In this document: in pieces, positions 17,416 through 25,860 of the stretch | Layout: each line of letters starts with the position of its first letter | How positions within the stretch are numbered: the first letter of the stretch is position 1 | NCBI GenBank assembly: GCA_012729015.1 | Contig: JAAYDY010000105.1 | Coordinates: 99,296-163,295, forward strand | Direction: 5' to 3' | From: Phycisphaerae bacterium | Lineage (GTDB): Bacteria; Planctomycetota; Phycisphaerae; FEN-1346; JAACEH01 | Length of the DNA stretch: 64,000 nt | Position numbers and translations under genes: made by a program | Notes under the pieces: generated by a model | The model's input: only the letters and a program-made list of their open reading frames with translations | What the model was told of the DNA's origin: nothing | The model's database searches: none

Positions 17416-18291
17416 CTAGTACTTCGTCACCGGGACATAGCCGATCTGTTCGACCATCTCCTGCCCCTTGCGACTCAGGTGCAGCGTGACGAAGGCGTGA
17501 ACATGGCCGCCAAGGGCCGGGTAGCCGTTGGTGAACAGGAACAGCGGCCGCGCCACCGGGTAGCGCCCCGAGGAGACGGTGTTGTTGTCCGGATACACGC
17601 CGTCGATCTCCAGCGCCCGGATGGAGTCGTCCAGGAAGCCCAGGCCGACGTAGCCGATTGCCGACGCGGTGGATTTGATCCGCTCCCGCATCGCGGCCTG
17701 CGCTCCCACGTACTCGGTGTCCGCGGCCAGTTTCTCGTTCTTCATCACCAGCCCCTCGAAGGTCTCATACGTGCCGCTGCTGGTGTCGCGGCTGATGCGG
17801 ACGATCTTCAGATCCGGGCCGCCCAGTTCGCTCCAGTTGTTGATCTTGCCCGTGTAGATGTCGCGCACCTGCTTGACCGTCAGCCCGCGGCCGGCAATCG
17901 GATTGCTCGGATGCACCGCAATGGCGATGCCGTCCATCGCCACCACGTGCGCGACCGGGAAGACGCCCTTGTCGGTGGCCGCCTTGAACTCGGCGTCTTT
18001 CATGAAACGCGACATCGACGCGATGTCGCAACTGCCCGCAATCAGCGACTTGGCTCCGTTGCCACTGCCCGACTCGCTCACGCTGATTGTCACGCCCGGA
18101 TTCACCGACATGTAGTACTCGGCGAACGCCTTGGCAATCGGCCCGACCGTCGTGGACCCGTCGATCACGATCTTACCGCTGCCCTTGGCGTCGTCGGCCG
18201 CCATCGTCCTCACGACGAAGGCCGCCTCCACAGCCAGTACGGTCACCAGACCCGCCACAGCGATCTTCGATATGCTCTTGCGCTCCATCAT
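17416..18291 (-). CDS. pstS: Phosphate-binding protein PstS
   Basis: A 291-residue secreted protein. The first of two tandem ATGs (18291, 18288) follows AGGAGA by a good distance. The signal peptide is MERKSISKIAVAGLVTVLAV and onward, cleaved near VRTMAADD. Binding motifs are GKIVIDGSTTVGPIAKAFAE, VSESGSGNGAKSLIAGSCDIA and SRDTSSGTYETFEG, the phosphate-cradling loops of the PstS family. It collects phosphate and hands it to PstCA. The promoter region carries PhoB-type direct repeats. Confidence 0.95.
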   Translation of the reverse strand: MMERKSISKIAVAGLVTVLAVEAAFVVRTMAADDAKGSGKIVIDGSTTVGPIAKAFAEYYMSVNPGVTISVSESGSGNGAKSLIAGSCDIASMSRFMKDAEFKAATDKGVFPVAHVVAMDGIAIAVHPSNPIAGRGLTVKQVRDIYTGKINNWSELGGPDLKIVRISRDTSSGTYETFEGLVMKNEKLAADTEYVGAQAAMRERIKSTASAIGYVGLGFLDDSIRALEIDGVYPDNNTVSSGRYPVARPLFLFTNGYPALGGHVHAFVTLHLSRKGQEMVEQIGYVPVTKY

Positions 18292-18315
18292 GACTCTCTC
18301 CTTTCCTCTGCCTGA

Positions 18316-18367
18316 ATTGTACGGCTCCATGGTTATGTCTCGTTAGCGTCGCGTTAGGAATCGGTTA
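18316..18367 (-). promoter_or_regulatory. PHO box and promoter of pstS
   Basis: On the minus strand four copies of a TAAC core lie at 18367-18364, 18356-18353, 18345-18342 and 18335-18332, spaced 11, 11 and 10 bases. They are followed eleven bases later by a -10 element TACAAT (18321-18316). PhoB/PhoP regulators bind direct repeats with an 11-base period in place of a -35 element, and the same layout recurs upstream of phoB and the porin gene. Confidence 0.7.
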
Positions 18368-18382
18368 ATCGCACAATTCGCC

Positions 18383-19774
18383 TCAGAACTTGACCATCAG
18401 ATCCAGTTGCAGGCGGTGGTAGAAGTCGTTGCCCGTCGCATGGGTATGAATGTCCTGCTTGTCGCAGAAGAACGTGGCGCCCAGCGTGACATTCTTCGAC
18501 AGGCAGTACGCCAGAGACACCTTATGCCCCTTGGCGTCCGTGCCGCCGCCGCCGAAATCGGCATCCGTCAGGGCCCCGAGAACGGCATCCGGCTGCAAGT
18601 CGCGATAGTCGTAGCTCACCTGCCACTGCCCGGGCTTGGAAGCCTTGCCCACCTGGAAGCCCACCATCCAGCCGAAGTTGTTCTCGTCGGCGAACAGCGT
18701 CGGCGCCACCTGCCCCGGCGTTACCGGCAAGCGGTTCGGGCTCTCGGCCTCGGAGTTGATCGCAAGGTCTGCGTGAAGCTTCACGGGCAGCTTCGCCACC
18801 GGGAAGCCGACCTCGACGAACGGGTTCCAGATATCGTAGTCCATCCCGTAACGGTTGTTCAGGCCGCGAGCGATGTCGCCCGTGTTGCCGGCCAGGCCGG
18901 CGAACGGCTCCACGGGGTACCCTTCGATGTTCCCGTAGTTGTAGTAGGACACGCCGGACCGCACATAGACGTCCTTGGCGATCTGCGGCAAGTCCAGTTG
19001 GGCATACACCTGCCCGGCCCACAGGCTCCCGTCGTTGATGCTGTTCTGGAGGGCGTCGAAATTGCGCTCATCGACCCAGAAACCGCCGCCGTTGAAGAAC
19101 ACGGTCAGGTTCTCCATCGGTTTGGTCTTGTAGTTGAAGGCGATGCCTTCAGGGTTCACGTCGCTGTCGAAGATGAGGTCGCTGCCACCTGCCTTGTAGA
19201 ACGGTAGCTTCATCCTGCCGAAGATCACCTCCAGATTCTTGACCTGCTTCGGCCGGTACCTGGCGTACATCAGATCCCACCACACCTGTTTCTGCGCGAA
19301 CCAGTTGTCGAGCGTCTGATTGGTCGAGGTCGGCTCCCCGCCGCCGGTGGCAATCTGCACGCCGACATCCCACTCGTCGTTAACCTCGGCAAACGCTCCA
19401 ACACGCGTCCGAACCCGATGCCTCACGCGAGGCCGACGACGATCATTGGCCGTCCCATCGTTGATCCATTCGTGCCGGTAACGCAGGTCGCCCTTCAGGG
19501 TCCACTTGCTGAACCACGAGTCGGCCGTCGCACGCTCCACCTCTTCCTTGACCAGCTCTGCCAGGCGTGCCCGGTCGGCGTCCGACAGGCTACCGCCCGA
19601 CTCCCCTTGCACCTTCTGCTTCAGGTCCCCGATCTCCTTCTGCTGATACTGAATGATCCGGTGTAGCTCCTCGATCTGCTTCTGCACATCCTGCTGCGCC
19701 CTGGCGGCCGGCGCTGCCGCAGCGAACACCGCCGTCGCCGCCGCAAACGCCATCACACTCCTGCACTTGACCAT
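18383..19774 (-). CDS. Outer-membrane porin of the Pho locus
   Basis: A 463-residue protein from ATG 19774, preceded by AAAGGAGA. The signal peptide ends AAPAARA|QQ. A coiled-coil at 27-60 (QKQIEELHRIIQYQQKEIGDL) is followed by beta-barrel sequence with alternating polar and aromatic residues, and the chain ends LDLMVKF, a C-terminal phenylalanine as in outer-membrane barrels. It matches the putative-porin/OprP-OprO style of an N-terminal coiled coil plus a barrel. Its place between phoR and pstS, and the Pho-type repeats upstream, suggest it lets phosphate or polyphosphate through the outer membrane under starvation. Anion selectivity is inferred, not visible. Confidence 0.85.
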   Translation of the reverse strand: MVKCRSVMAFAAATAVFAAAAPAARAQQDVQKQIEELHRIIQYQQKEIGDLKQKVQGESGGSLSDADRARLAELVKEEVERATADSWFSKWTLKGDLRYRHEWINDGTANDRRRPRVRHRVRTRVGAFAEVNDEWDVGVQIATGGGEPTSTNQTLDNWFAQKQVWWDLMYARYRPKQVKNLEVIFGRMKLPFYKAGGSDLIFDSDVNPEGIAFNYKTKPMENLTVFFNGGGFWVDERNFDALQNSINDGSLWAGQVYAQLDLPQIAKDVYVRSGVSYYNYGNIEGYPVEPFAGLAGNTGDIARGLNNRYGMDYDIWNPFVEVGFPVAKLPVKLHADLAINSEAESPNRLPVTPGQVAPTLFADENNFGWMVGFQVGKASKPGQWQVSYDYRDLQPDAVLGALTDADFGGGGTDAKGHKVSLAYCLSKNVTLGATFFCDKQDIHTHATGNDFYHRLQLDLMVKF

Positions 19775-19914
19775 ACCGTCTCCTTTCCCTTCAGACTGTC
19801 TATGCCGTGGTAAGGCCGGACATCCACTCAATGCACCGGCCACGCTTGCAGAGAAACCTCTGACAGACAACATCGTGACTTCAGGGACATCTGAGTCGGA
19901 TTCAGGATAGACTG

Positions 19915-19957
19915 GCAATACGAGTGTGGTGCAAACGTCGGGTTAATTGTGCGCTAA
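19915..19957 (-). promoter_or_regulatory. Probable PHO box upstream of the porin gene
   Basis: Direct-repeat cores at 19957-19953 (TTAGC), 19946-19942 (TTAAC) and 19935-19931 (TTTGC) on the minus strand have an exact 11-base period. A weak -10 (TATTGC, 19920-19915) stands at the same distance as in the pstS and phoB promoters. The leader to the porin ATG is about 140 bases. Confidence 0.5.
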
Positions 19958-19983
19958 GGCCGCCCGCCGCGGCGACCCAGGCA

Positions 19984-21837
19984 CTATGAATCGAAGGCCG
20001 CCCCGGCAGGATCCTGCGCAACGCGCTCCCCCGTCGAACCGGAACTGCTGCCCGTGGGCAGGTGAAGCGTGAAGACGGATCCCTTGCGAAGCGCGCTCTG
20101 AACGCTTACGCGACCGCCGTGAGCCTGAAGAATGTGCTTCACAATGGCCAGACCGAGGCCGGTGCCGCCGAGCTTGCGACTGCGGGCCTTGTCCACGCAG
20201 AAAAACCGCTCGAAGATCCGCGGCAGATGCTCCGCGGCGATACCGCAGCCGTGATCCTGCACCACGACACGGACCTCCCGCTCGTCGCGCTCGACCGAGA
20301 CCTGCACCTGGCTGCCGGGGTCACTGTATCGGATCGCATTATCAAGCAGATTACGGACGGCCTGCTCCACCAGGTGGCTGCTGATTGTGGCCTCGATCGT
20401 CTCCGGACACGCCACGTCGATGCCGATTCGGTTCTCGTCTGCCTTGGCGCGGCAACTCGCCACCGCAGCCTGCACCGGCTCGGACAGGCTGGTCGGCGCC
20501 ATCGTTACGCGGCCGCGCTCGGCGTCCTGCTCAATGGCCGACAGGCTTAAGAGGTCGTCCACGATGGCGTTCAGCCGCTCCGCCTGGCGCGCAATGATCG
20601 ACAGGAAGTGGCGAGCCGTGGGGACGTCCTCGATGGCCCCTTCCGTCAGGGTCTCGACGAAGCCCTGGATGGACGTGATGGGCGTCTTCAGCTCGTGACT
20701 GACGTTGGCCACGAAGTCGCTGCGCATCCGTTCCAGCCGCCGCAGCCGTGTCACGTCGCGCAGCACCACAAGGGTGCCGCGATGCTCCCCATCCTCATCG
20801 TGCATGGAGCTGCCATGCACCTGAAGTTGCAGGTTCCCGCCCTCGCGACGGAACGAAAGCTCCTGGTCAGCCTCGCGCCGGGTATCTCGCACACCTGTCA
20901 CGAACTCGTGCATGTCGGGGTTGCGCACCACCTCGCTCACGGGGTGTCCCACAACAGCGGCCGCATCCACGCCCAGCATCTCCGCAGCCGCCCGGTTGAT
21001 GCTCATCACCCGCCCGCGGTCGTCGATCGCCAGCACCCCCTCGGTCATGCTGGACAGCACGGCGGCAAGCTCCCGTTGCTGCCGTGTGATGGTCTTGATG
21101 CGTCGGTCGAGTTGTCGCGCCATGCTGTTCAACGCCGCCGCCAGACCGCCAATCTCCTCCGTGTCGGACACGGCCAGCTTCCGCTCGAAGTCGCCTTGGG
21201 CGAAGCGATCGGCCCCCTGCCGCATCTCGACAAGCGGTCGGGCCAGGCGGCGGGAGATCAGCAGCGCCAACGCACTGGTCAGGGCGACAACCACCACTGC
21301 GCCGCCGAGGATCCGCAATCCCACGTCGCGCGTCGCCTTCCTGATCTCCGTCAGGGCCAGACTCGTTCGCAGGGCGCCCACAACTCGCCCGTCGGCCTCC
21401 AGCGGCACCGCCACGTACATCATCCGTATCCCCAGCGTCGGGCTGTCGTGCTGATGCGATGCCAAGCGGCCCGCCAGTGCCGAGCGAACCTCAGGCCGCA
21501 TGCTGTGATCGTCCATCACGGCCGGGTCTTCCTTGGAGTCGCCCACCACCACGCCGTCCGGCGTCACCACGGTGAACCGCGTAGCCGTATCCTGCCCCCA
21601 CATCTTGCACAAAGGATCGATGGCGGCTCGTTGACCGACGACATCCCCGCCCGCCGCCAAGCCTGCAATGACCTGTGACCGCACCAGGTGCGCCTTCTCA
21701 AGCAGCTCGCGCTCTTTCAGGGGATAGTAGAGAACGTCGAACCAGCCCAGGGCGTTGCCCCCCACGGCCAGCGTGCAGATGAGAATGACCAGAAGGTAGC
21801 TGATGTAGAGCTGCGACAGCAGCCGTTTCGTCGGCAT
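19984..21837 (-). CDS. phoR: Phosphate-regulon sensor histidine kinase PhoR
   Basis: A 617-residue membrane kinase starting at ATG 21837, two bases after the phoB stop, with AAGGA upstream. Order: helix 1 (about 10-30), an extracytoplasmic sensor of about 140 residues, helix 2 (ILGGAVVVVALTSALALLI), HAMP, a PAS domain (ALNSMARQ to VLRDVTRL), the phospho-acceptor region FVANVSHELKTPITSIQGF with the catalytic histidine, and an HATPase domain with NLLDNAIRYS, DHGCGIAAEHLPRIFERF and GGTGLGLAIVKHI. The HAMP-PAS-HisKA order is the PhoR layout, and the large external sensor is like that of Gram-positive PhoR. Its partner is the phoB product. Confidence 0.93.
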   Translation of the reverse strand: MPTKRLLSQLYISYLLVILICTLAVGGNALGWFDVLYYPLKERELLEKAHLVRSQVIAGLAAGGDVVGQRAAIDPLCKMWGQDTATRFTVVTPDGVVVGDSKEDPAVMDDHSMRPEVRSALAGRLASHQHDSPTLGIRMMYVAVPLEADGRVVGALRTSLALTEIRKATRDVGLRILGGAVVVVALTSALALLISRRLARPLVEMRQGADRFAQGDFERKLAVSDTEEIGGLAAALNSMARQLDRRIKTITRQQRELAAVLSSMTEGVLAIDDRGRVMSINRAAAEMLGVDAAAVVGHPVSEVVRNPDMHEFVTGVRDTRREADQELSFRREGGNLQLQVHGSSMHDEDGEHRGTLVVLRDVTRLRRLERMRSDFVANVSHELKTPITSIQGFVETLTEGAIEDVPTARHFLSIIARQAERLNAIVDDLLSLSAIEQDAERGRVTMAPTSLSEPVQAAVASCRAKADENRIGIDVACPETIEATISSHLVEQAVRNLLDNAIRYSDPGSQVQVSVERDEREVRVVVQDHGCGIAAEHLPRIFERFFCVDKARSRKLGGTGLGLAIVKHILQAHGGRVSVQSALRKGSVFTLHLPTGSSSGSTGERVAQDPAGAAFDS

Positions 21838-21839
21838 GG

Positions 21840-22529
21840 CTAGACATCCTTGAACCGGTAGCCCACTCCCCGAACGGTTTCTATGTACTCGCTGCACGGA
21901 CCGAGTTTCTTCCGCAGGTTGACCATGTGCACGTCCACCGAACGGTCCGTGACGGCAACGTCCCCGCCCTGTGACCCGTCAACAATCTGGTACCGCGTGA
22001 AGACCCACCCCGGCCGACGCGCCATGAAGTGAAGAATGCGGAATTCCGTGTGCGTCACATCGATGGATTTGCCCTTCACCTTGACCTCGTGCCGCCTCGG
22101 ATCAATCGTCAGCCTGCCGATGGTCATCGGCGTCACCTCGTCGGCAGCCCCGTCGCGAGGACGCCTCAGCACCGCCTTGATACGGGCCATCAGCACACGC
22201 GGGCTGAACGGCTTGGTGATGTAGTCATCGGCGCCCAGTTCCAGGCCCGCCACGATGTCGGCCTCCTCACCTTTGGCCGTCAGCATCACCACCGGAATCG
22301 CACGGGTCTCGGGGTTGTCCTTGAGCGAGCGGCAGACCTCCAGCCCGTCGGTCCCCGGAAGCATCAGGTCCAGCAGGACGAGGTCCGGCTTCTCCTCCCG
22401 CACGGCCCGAAGGGCCTCTTCCCCGCGAGTCGCACATCGCACGCTGAACCCGTCGCGGCTCAAGTTGTACTTGAGCAGTTCCAGAATGTCTTCTTCGTCG
22501 TCCACGGCCAGGATTCGCTGTTTGCTCAT
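21840..22529 (-). CDS. phoB: Phosphate-regulon response regulator PhoB/PhoP
   Basis: A 229-residue OmpR-family regulator. The receiver domain has acidic residues D10 and D11, the phosphorylation site D54 in VLLDLMLPGTDG, the switch threonine in VVMLTAKGEE and the lysine in DDYITKPFSPRVL. The C-terminal winged helix includes THTEFRILHFMARRPGWVF, VTDRSVDVHMVNLRKKLG and the ending GVGYRFKDV. It should bind the 11-base direct repeats seen before pstS, the porin gene and its own gene. Confidence 0.95.
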   Translation of the reverse strand: MSKQRILAVDDEEDILELLKYNLSRDGFSVRCATRGEEALRAVREEKPDLVLLDLMLPGTDGLEVCRSLKDNPETRAIPVVMLTAKGEEADIVAGLELGADDYITKPFSPRVLMARIKAVLRRPRDGAADEVTPMTIGRLTIDPRRHEVKVKGKSIDVTHTEFRILHFMARRPGWVFTRYQIVDGSQGGDVAVTDRSVDVHMVNLRKKLGPCSEYIETVRGVGYRFKDV

Positions 22530-22571
22530 GGGCTCCCATCCAACACAAGGCCTGAGGCTTCTCCCCTAAGA

Positions 22572-22603
22572 ACTGTATGCCTCGTGTGTTAGCCTGGCGT
22601 TAG
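22572..22603 (-). promoter_or_regulatory. PHO box and promoter of phoBR
   Basis: Two identical CTAAC pentamers (22603-22599 and 22592-22588, minus strand) are 11 bases apart, and a -10 TACAGT follows at 22577-22572, the same distance as in the pstS promoter. This suggests autoregulation of phoBR. Confidence 0.65.
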
Positions 22604-22753
22604 CAACCGGCAAGAAAACCATTATCGCACACACGGCCGCCAGGGTGCCCCCCGACTGATGACATTATCTGCAAAGCCGCACCGAGGCAACGAAAATGCC
22701 ATCCTCACGCTGCCTATATGTTCCCACGTGTGCCCACCCCCTGAAGCAGTCGG

Positions 22754-22781
22754 TTGCAGAACGTGCCGCCTCGGGTATAAT
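22754..22781 (+). promoter_or_regulatory. Sigma-70-like promoter of the his genes
   Basis: TTGCAG (22754-22759), a 16-base spacer and a perfect TATAAT (22776-22781) lie about 37 bases before the hisD GTG. No attenuator, leader peptide or T-box-like sequence was seen in the short leader. Confidence 0.65.
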
Positions 22782-22818
22782 CGTCACCTCAAGCCGCAAT
22801 GCGGCGAGGAGAACCGCC

Positions 22819-24150
22819 GTGAGAACCATTCGCATGACCGACGTGGACGCCGACCGGCAACTGGCCGATCTGCGCGCCGCCCTGGGACTGGAACAGGGGC
22901 TGGTCGCCGACTGGCAGAAAGCCATCGCCAACACCCGTTCGCCCCTGGAGACCGTGCGCGAGGTGCTCCACGCCGTGCGCACGCGCGGCGACGCCGCGGT
23001 CACGGAATACACCGAGCGCTTCGACAAGGTGCAGCTGTCGCCCGCGCAGTTCCGCGTGGCACAGGCCGACATGGACGCCGCTGCCCGGACGATGCCCGCC
23101 AACGTCATCGAGGCCATGAAGCGGGCCATCGAGAACATCCGTCGCTACCAGGGAAAGACCATGGCCTGCGATCCGGCCGACGTCGTCGTCGGAGGACGGC
23201 GCTTGAGCATGGCGTACCGGACGCTGCGCCGCGTCGGCGTTTATGTCCCGGGCGGCGCCACGGCCTACCCGTCGAGCGTCCTGATGGCCGCCGTGCCGGC
23301 ACAGGTGGCAGGTGTCGAAGAGGTCGTCGTTCTCAGTCCCCCGACGCAGGACGGACAGATTCGCACGCCGATCCTCGCCGCCTGCGCCGTCGCCGGCATC
23401 CGCGAAGTGTATCGCCTCCAGGGGGTGGCCGGCATTGCCGCCCTGGCCTATGGAACCGAGACGATCCGCCCCGTGGACAAGATCGTCGGCCCGGGCAACC
23501 AGTTCATCCAACTCGCCAAGAAGGAAGTCCAGGGTACGGTGGACATCGACAGCTTTGCCGGACCGTCGGAGGTGCTCGTCATCGCCGACGAGTCCGCCGA
23601 CGCCCGGTGCATTGCCCTCGATCTGCTCAGCCAGGCCGAGCACAATCCCGGCTGCTGCATCCTGGTGACCGACGACGAGGGGCTTCGCCGGCGGATCGAG
23701 GCGGAGATTGACGTTCAGGTGCGCCAATTGGCCCAGGGCGACGTGGTCGCCCGCGCGCTGGACCGATTCAGCGCCATGATTCTCGTCCGTGACATGGACG
23801 AGGCCTGCCGCGTCAGCAACTACCTGGCCCCCGAGCACCTTCAGATCGTAACGGCGTCGCCGCGGAGCCTGCTGCCGAAGATCACGGCCGCCGGTGCCGT
23901 GTTTCTCGGATCGTCAACGCCCGTCGCCGTGGGCGACTACATCGCCGGGCCGAGCCACACGCTGCCCACCGGCGGCACGGCGCGTTTCGCCTCGGGCTTG
24001 TCGGCCAACGATTTCCGCAAGCGAATGAGCGTCATTGAGTACACCGCCGAGGCGCTGGCCGAAGACGCGCCGCACATCGTCGCCCTGGCCGAACTCGAAC
24101 GGCTCGAGGCCCACGCGCGCAGCGTGACCGCCCGGCTGAAGAAACCGTAG
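22819..24150 (+). CDS. hisD: Histidinol dehydrogenase HisD
   Basis: A 443-residue enzyme from GTG 22819, which has AGGAG seven bases upstream (the frame is open to 22696). It catalyses the last two oxidations from histidinol to histidine with NAD and zinc. Diagnostic sequence: VPGGATAYPSSVLM, the long signature around VGPGNQFIQLAKKEV, DSFAGPSEVLVIAD, LSQAEHNPG with the zinc-ligand histidine, and NYLAPEHLQI. Length is normal. It opens a hisD-hisC-hisB run. Confidence 0.97.
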   Translation: MRTIRMTDVDADRQLADLRAALGLEQGLVADWQKAIANTRSPLETVREVLHAVRTRGDAAVTEYTERFDKVQLSPAQFRVAQADMDAAARTMPANVIEAMKRAIENIRRYQGKTMACDPADVVVGGRRLSMAYRTLRRVGVYVPGGATAYPSSVLMAAVPAQVAGVEEVVVLSPPTQDGQIRTPILAACAVAGIREVYRLQGVAGIAALAYGTETIRPVDKIVGPGNQFIQLAKKEVQGTVDIDSFAGPSEVLVIADESADARCIALDLLSQAEHNPGCCILVTDDEGLRRRIEAEIDVQVRQLAQGDVVARALDRFSAMILVRDMDEACRVSNYLAPEHLQIVTASPRSLLPKITAAGAVFLGSSTPVAVGDYIAGPSHTLPTGGTARFASGLSANDFRKRMSVIEYTAEALAEDAPHIVALAELERLEAHARSVTARLKKP

Positions 24151-24183
24151 CAGACTGCACCGGAACTCACAGAAAGCGTATCC

Positions 24184-25227
24184 ATGGGTTACTATCGCGA
24201 CAACATCGAGGCCATGAGCGGCTACGTTCCAGGCGAACAGCCCCAGGGCACTCGCTTCATCAAGCTCAACACGAACGAGAACCCCTATCCGCCGTCACCC
24301 CGGGTGATGGAGGCCGTCCGCGAAACGAGCGAGGACGCCCTGCGCAAGTACCCGCACCCGACGGCCGACGCCGTCCGCGACACCGTGGCCGCCATGTTCC
24401 GCGTCACGCGCGACAACGTCGTCTGCGGCAACGGCTCGGACGACCTCCTGCGGATGATTTTCACGGCGACCCTCGGGCCCGCCGACGCCGTCACGGTCAC
24501 CGACCCGACCTACTCCCTCTATGAGACCCTGGCCGGCATCCAGGACGCCCGCCTCGACGTGCTGCCCTGCGACGACGATTTCGCCCTGCCCGTGGCGCGG
24601 CTCGCGGCTTCTGTGTCGCAGCTGGTCATTGTCGCGAACCCGAATGCCCCGACCGGCCTAGCCGTATCCATGGACGACTTCCGCCGCATCGCCCGGAGCA
24701 TCCGCGGAGTGCTCGTCGTGGACGAGGCCTATGCCGACTTCGCCGACGCCACGGCCATGCCGCTGGCCACGAGCGAACCCAATGTGCTTGTCATGCGGAC
24801 CCTCTCGAAATCCTACAGCCTGGCCGGCCTGCGATTCGGCTACGCCGTCGGCTCGGCCGAGTTGATCCATGGCCTCATGAAGGTCAAGGACTCGTACAAC
24901 TGCGATGCACTGGCCATTGCCGCCGCTCGTGCCGCCCTCGACGATCAGGCATGGATGAAGCGGAATGTCGATCGCATCAAGACCGAGCGGTCGCGTCTTA
25001 CTGCCGATCTCCGCAGCCTCGGCTTCACGGTCCTCGACAGTCGTGCGAACTTCGTCATGGCCGGACCGCCCGACGGCGACGCCGAGGGGCTTTATCGGAA
25101 ACTGAAGGAACGAGGCATCCTCGTCCGATACTTTAACAGGCCGCGCATTGACCGATTCGTTCGCGTCACAGTCGGCGCCCCCGAAGAAACGGATGCCCTG
25201 ATGGCCGCCGTGAAGTCTCTGACATGA
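24184..25227 (+). CDS. hisC: Histidinol-phosphate aminotransferase HisC
   Basis: A 347-residue PLP enzyme converting imidazole acetol phosphate to histidinol phosphate. Visible are the substrate start [25 protein letters not shown], the aspartate of [11 protein letters not shown], the Schiff-base lysine in [16 protein letters not shown] and the phosphate-binding arginine region ILVRYF. It begins 33 bases after hisD, and its stop overlaps an upstream ATG of hisB. Confidence 0.97.
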   Translation: MGYYRDNIEAMSGYVPGEQPQGTRFIKLNTNENPYPPSPRVMEAVRETSEDALRKYPHPTADAVRDTVAAMFRVTRDNVVCGNGSDDLLRMIFTATLGPADAVTVTDPTYSLYETLAGIQDARLDVLPCDDDFALPVARLAASVSQLVIVANPNAPTGLAVSMDDFRRIARSIRGVLVVDEAYADFADATAMPLATSEPNVLVMRTLSKSYSLAGLRFGYAVGSAELIHGLMKVKDSYNCDALAIAAARAALDDQAWMKRNVDRIKTERSRLTADLRSLGFTVLDSRANFVMAGPPDGDAEGLYRKLKERGILVRYFNRPRIDRFVRVTVGAPEETDALMAAVKSLT

Positions 25228-25247
25228 GGAAGACGAGGACCCGAGCT

Positions 25248-25841
25248 ATGGCAGAACAGCGAACCGCCGAGGTCAAGCGAACGACCGGCGAGACCGACAT
25301 TACTGTGTGGCTGAACCTGGACGGCGCCGGCAAGGCCGACGTCGGCACGGGGCTGGGGTTCTTCGATCACATGCTGACGCTGCTGGCTCGGCACAGCCTG
25401 ATCGACATGAGCGTCAAGGCCGCCGGCGACCTGCACGTGGACGGGCACCACACCGTCGAGGACATCGGCATTGTGATCGGCCAGGCGCTGGACAAGGCCC
25501 TCGGCAACCGCTCGGGCATCGCACGCTACGGGGCCGCCACCGTCCCCATGGACGAGACGCTCGCCACGGCCGCCCTCGACCTGGGCGGACGAGCGTACCT
25601 GGTGTACGACGCCCGCTATCCTGTCGATCGCGTGGGCGAATTCGACGTGGAGTTGATTCGCGAATTTCTCATCGCGCTGGCGAACAACGCGAAAATGAAC
25701 CTGCACATCCACGTGCCCTACGGCGTCAACGCCCACCACATCGCCGAAGGCGTCTTCAAGGCGCTCGCCCGGGCCCTGAGGCAGGCCGTCGAACCCGACC
25801 CGCGGGCCACAGGCATTCCGTCCACCAAGGGAGCACTCTAA
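25248..25841 (+). CDS. hisB: Imidazoleglycerol-phosphate dehydratase HisB
   Basis: A 197-residue monofunctional dehydratase without the phosphatase domain of the enterobacterial fusion. The ATG at 25248 is chosen for the GAGGA upstream; an in-frame ATG at 25224 overlaps the hisC stop and would add eight residues. Motifs are ERNTKET-like [37 protein letters not shown] and [17 protein letters not shown], whose histidines bind the two manganese ions. Confidence 0.97.
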   Translation: MAEQRTAEVKRTTGETDITVWLNLDGAGKADVGTGLGFFDHMLTLLARHSLIDMSVKAAGDLHVDGHHTVEDIGIVIGQALDKALGNRSGIARYGAATVPMDETLATAALDLGGRAYLVYDARYPVDRVGEFDVELIREFLIALANNAKMNLHIHVPYGVNAHHIAEGVFKALARALRQAVEPDPRATGIPSTKGAL

Positions 25842-25860
25842 AACAGGAAGGCCATCTGGA

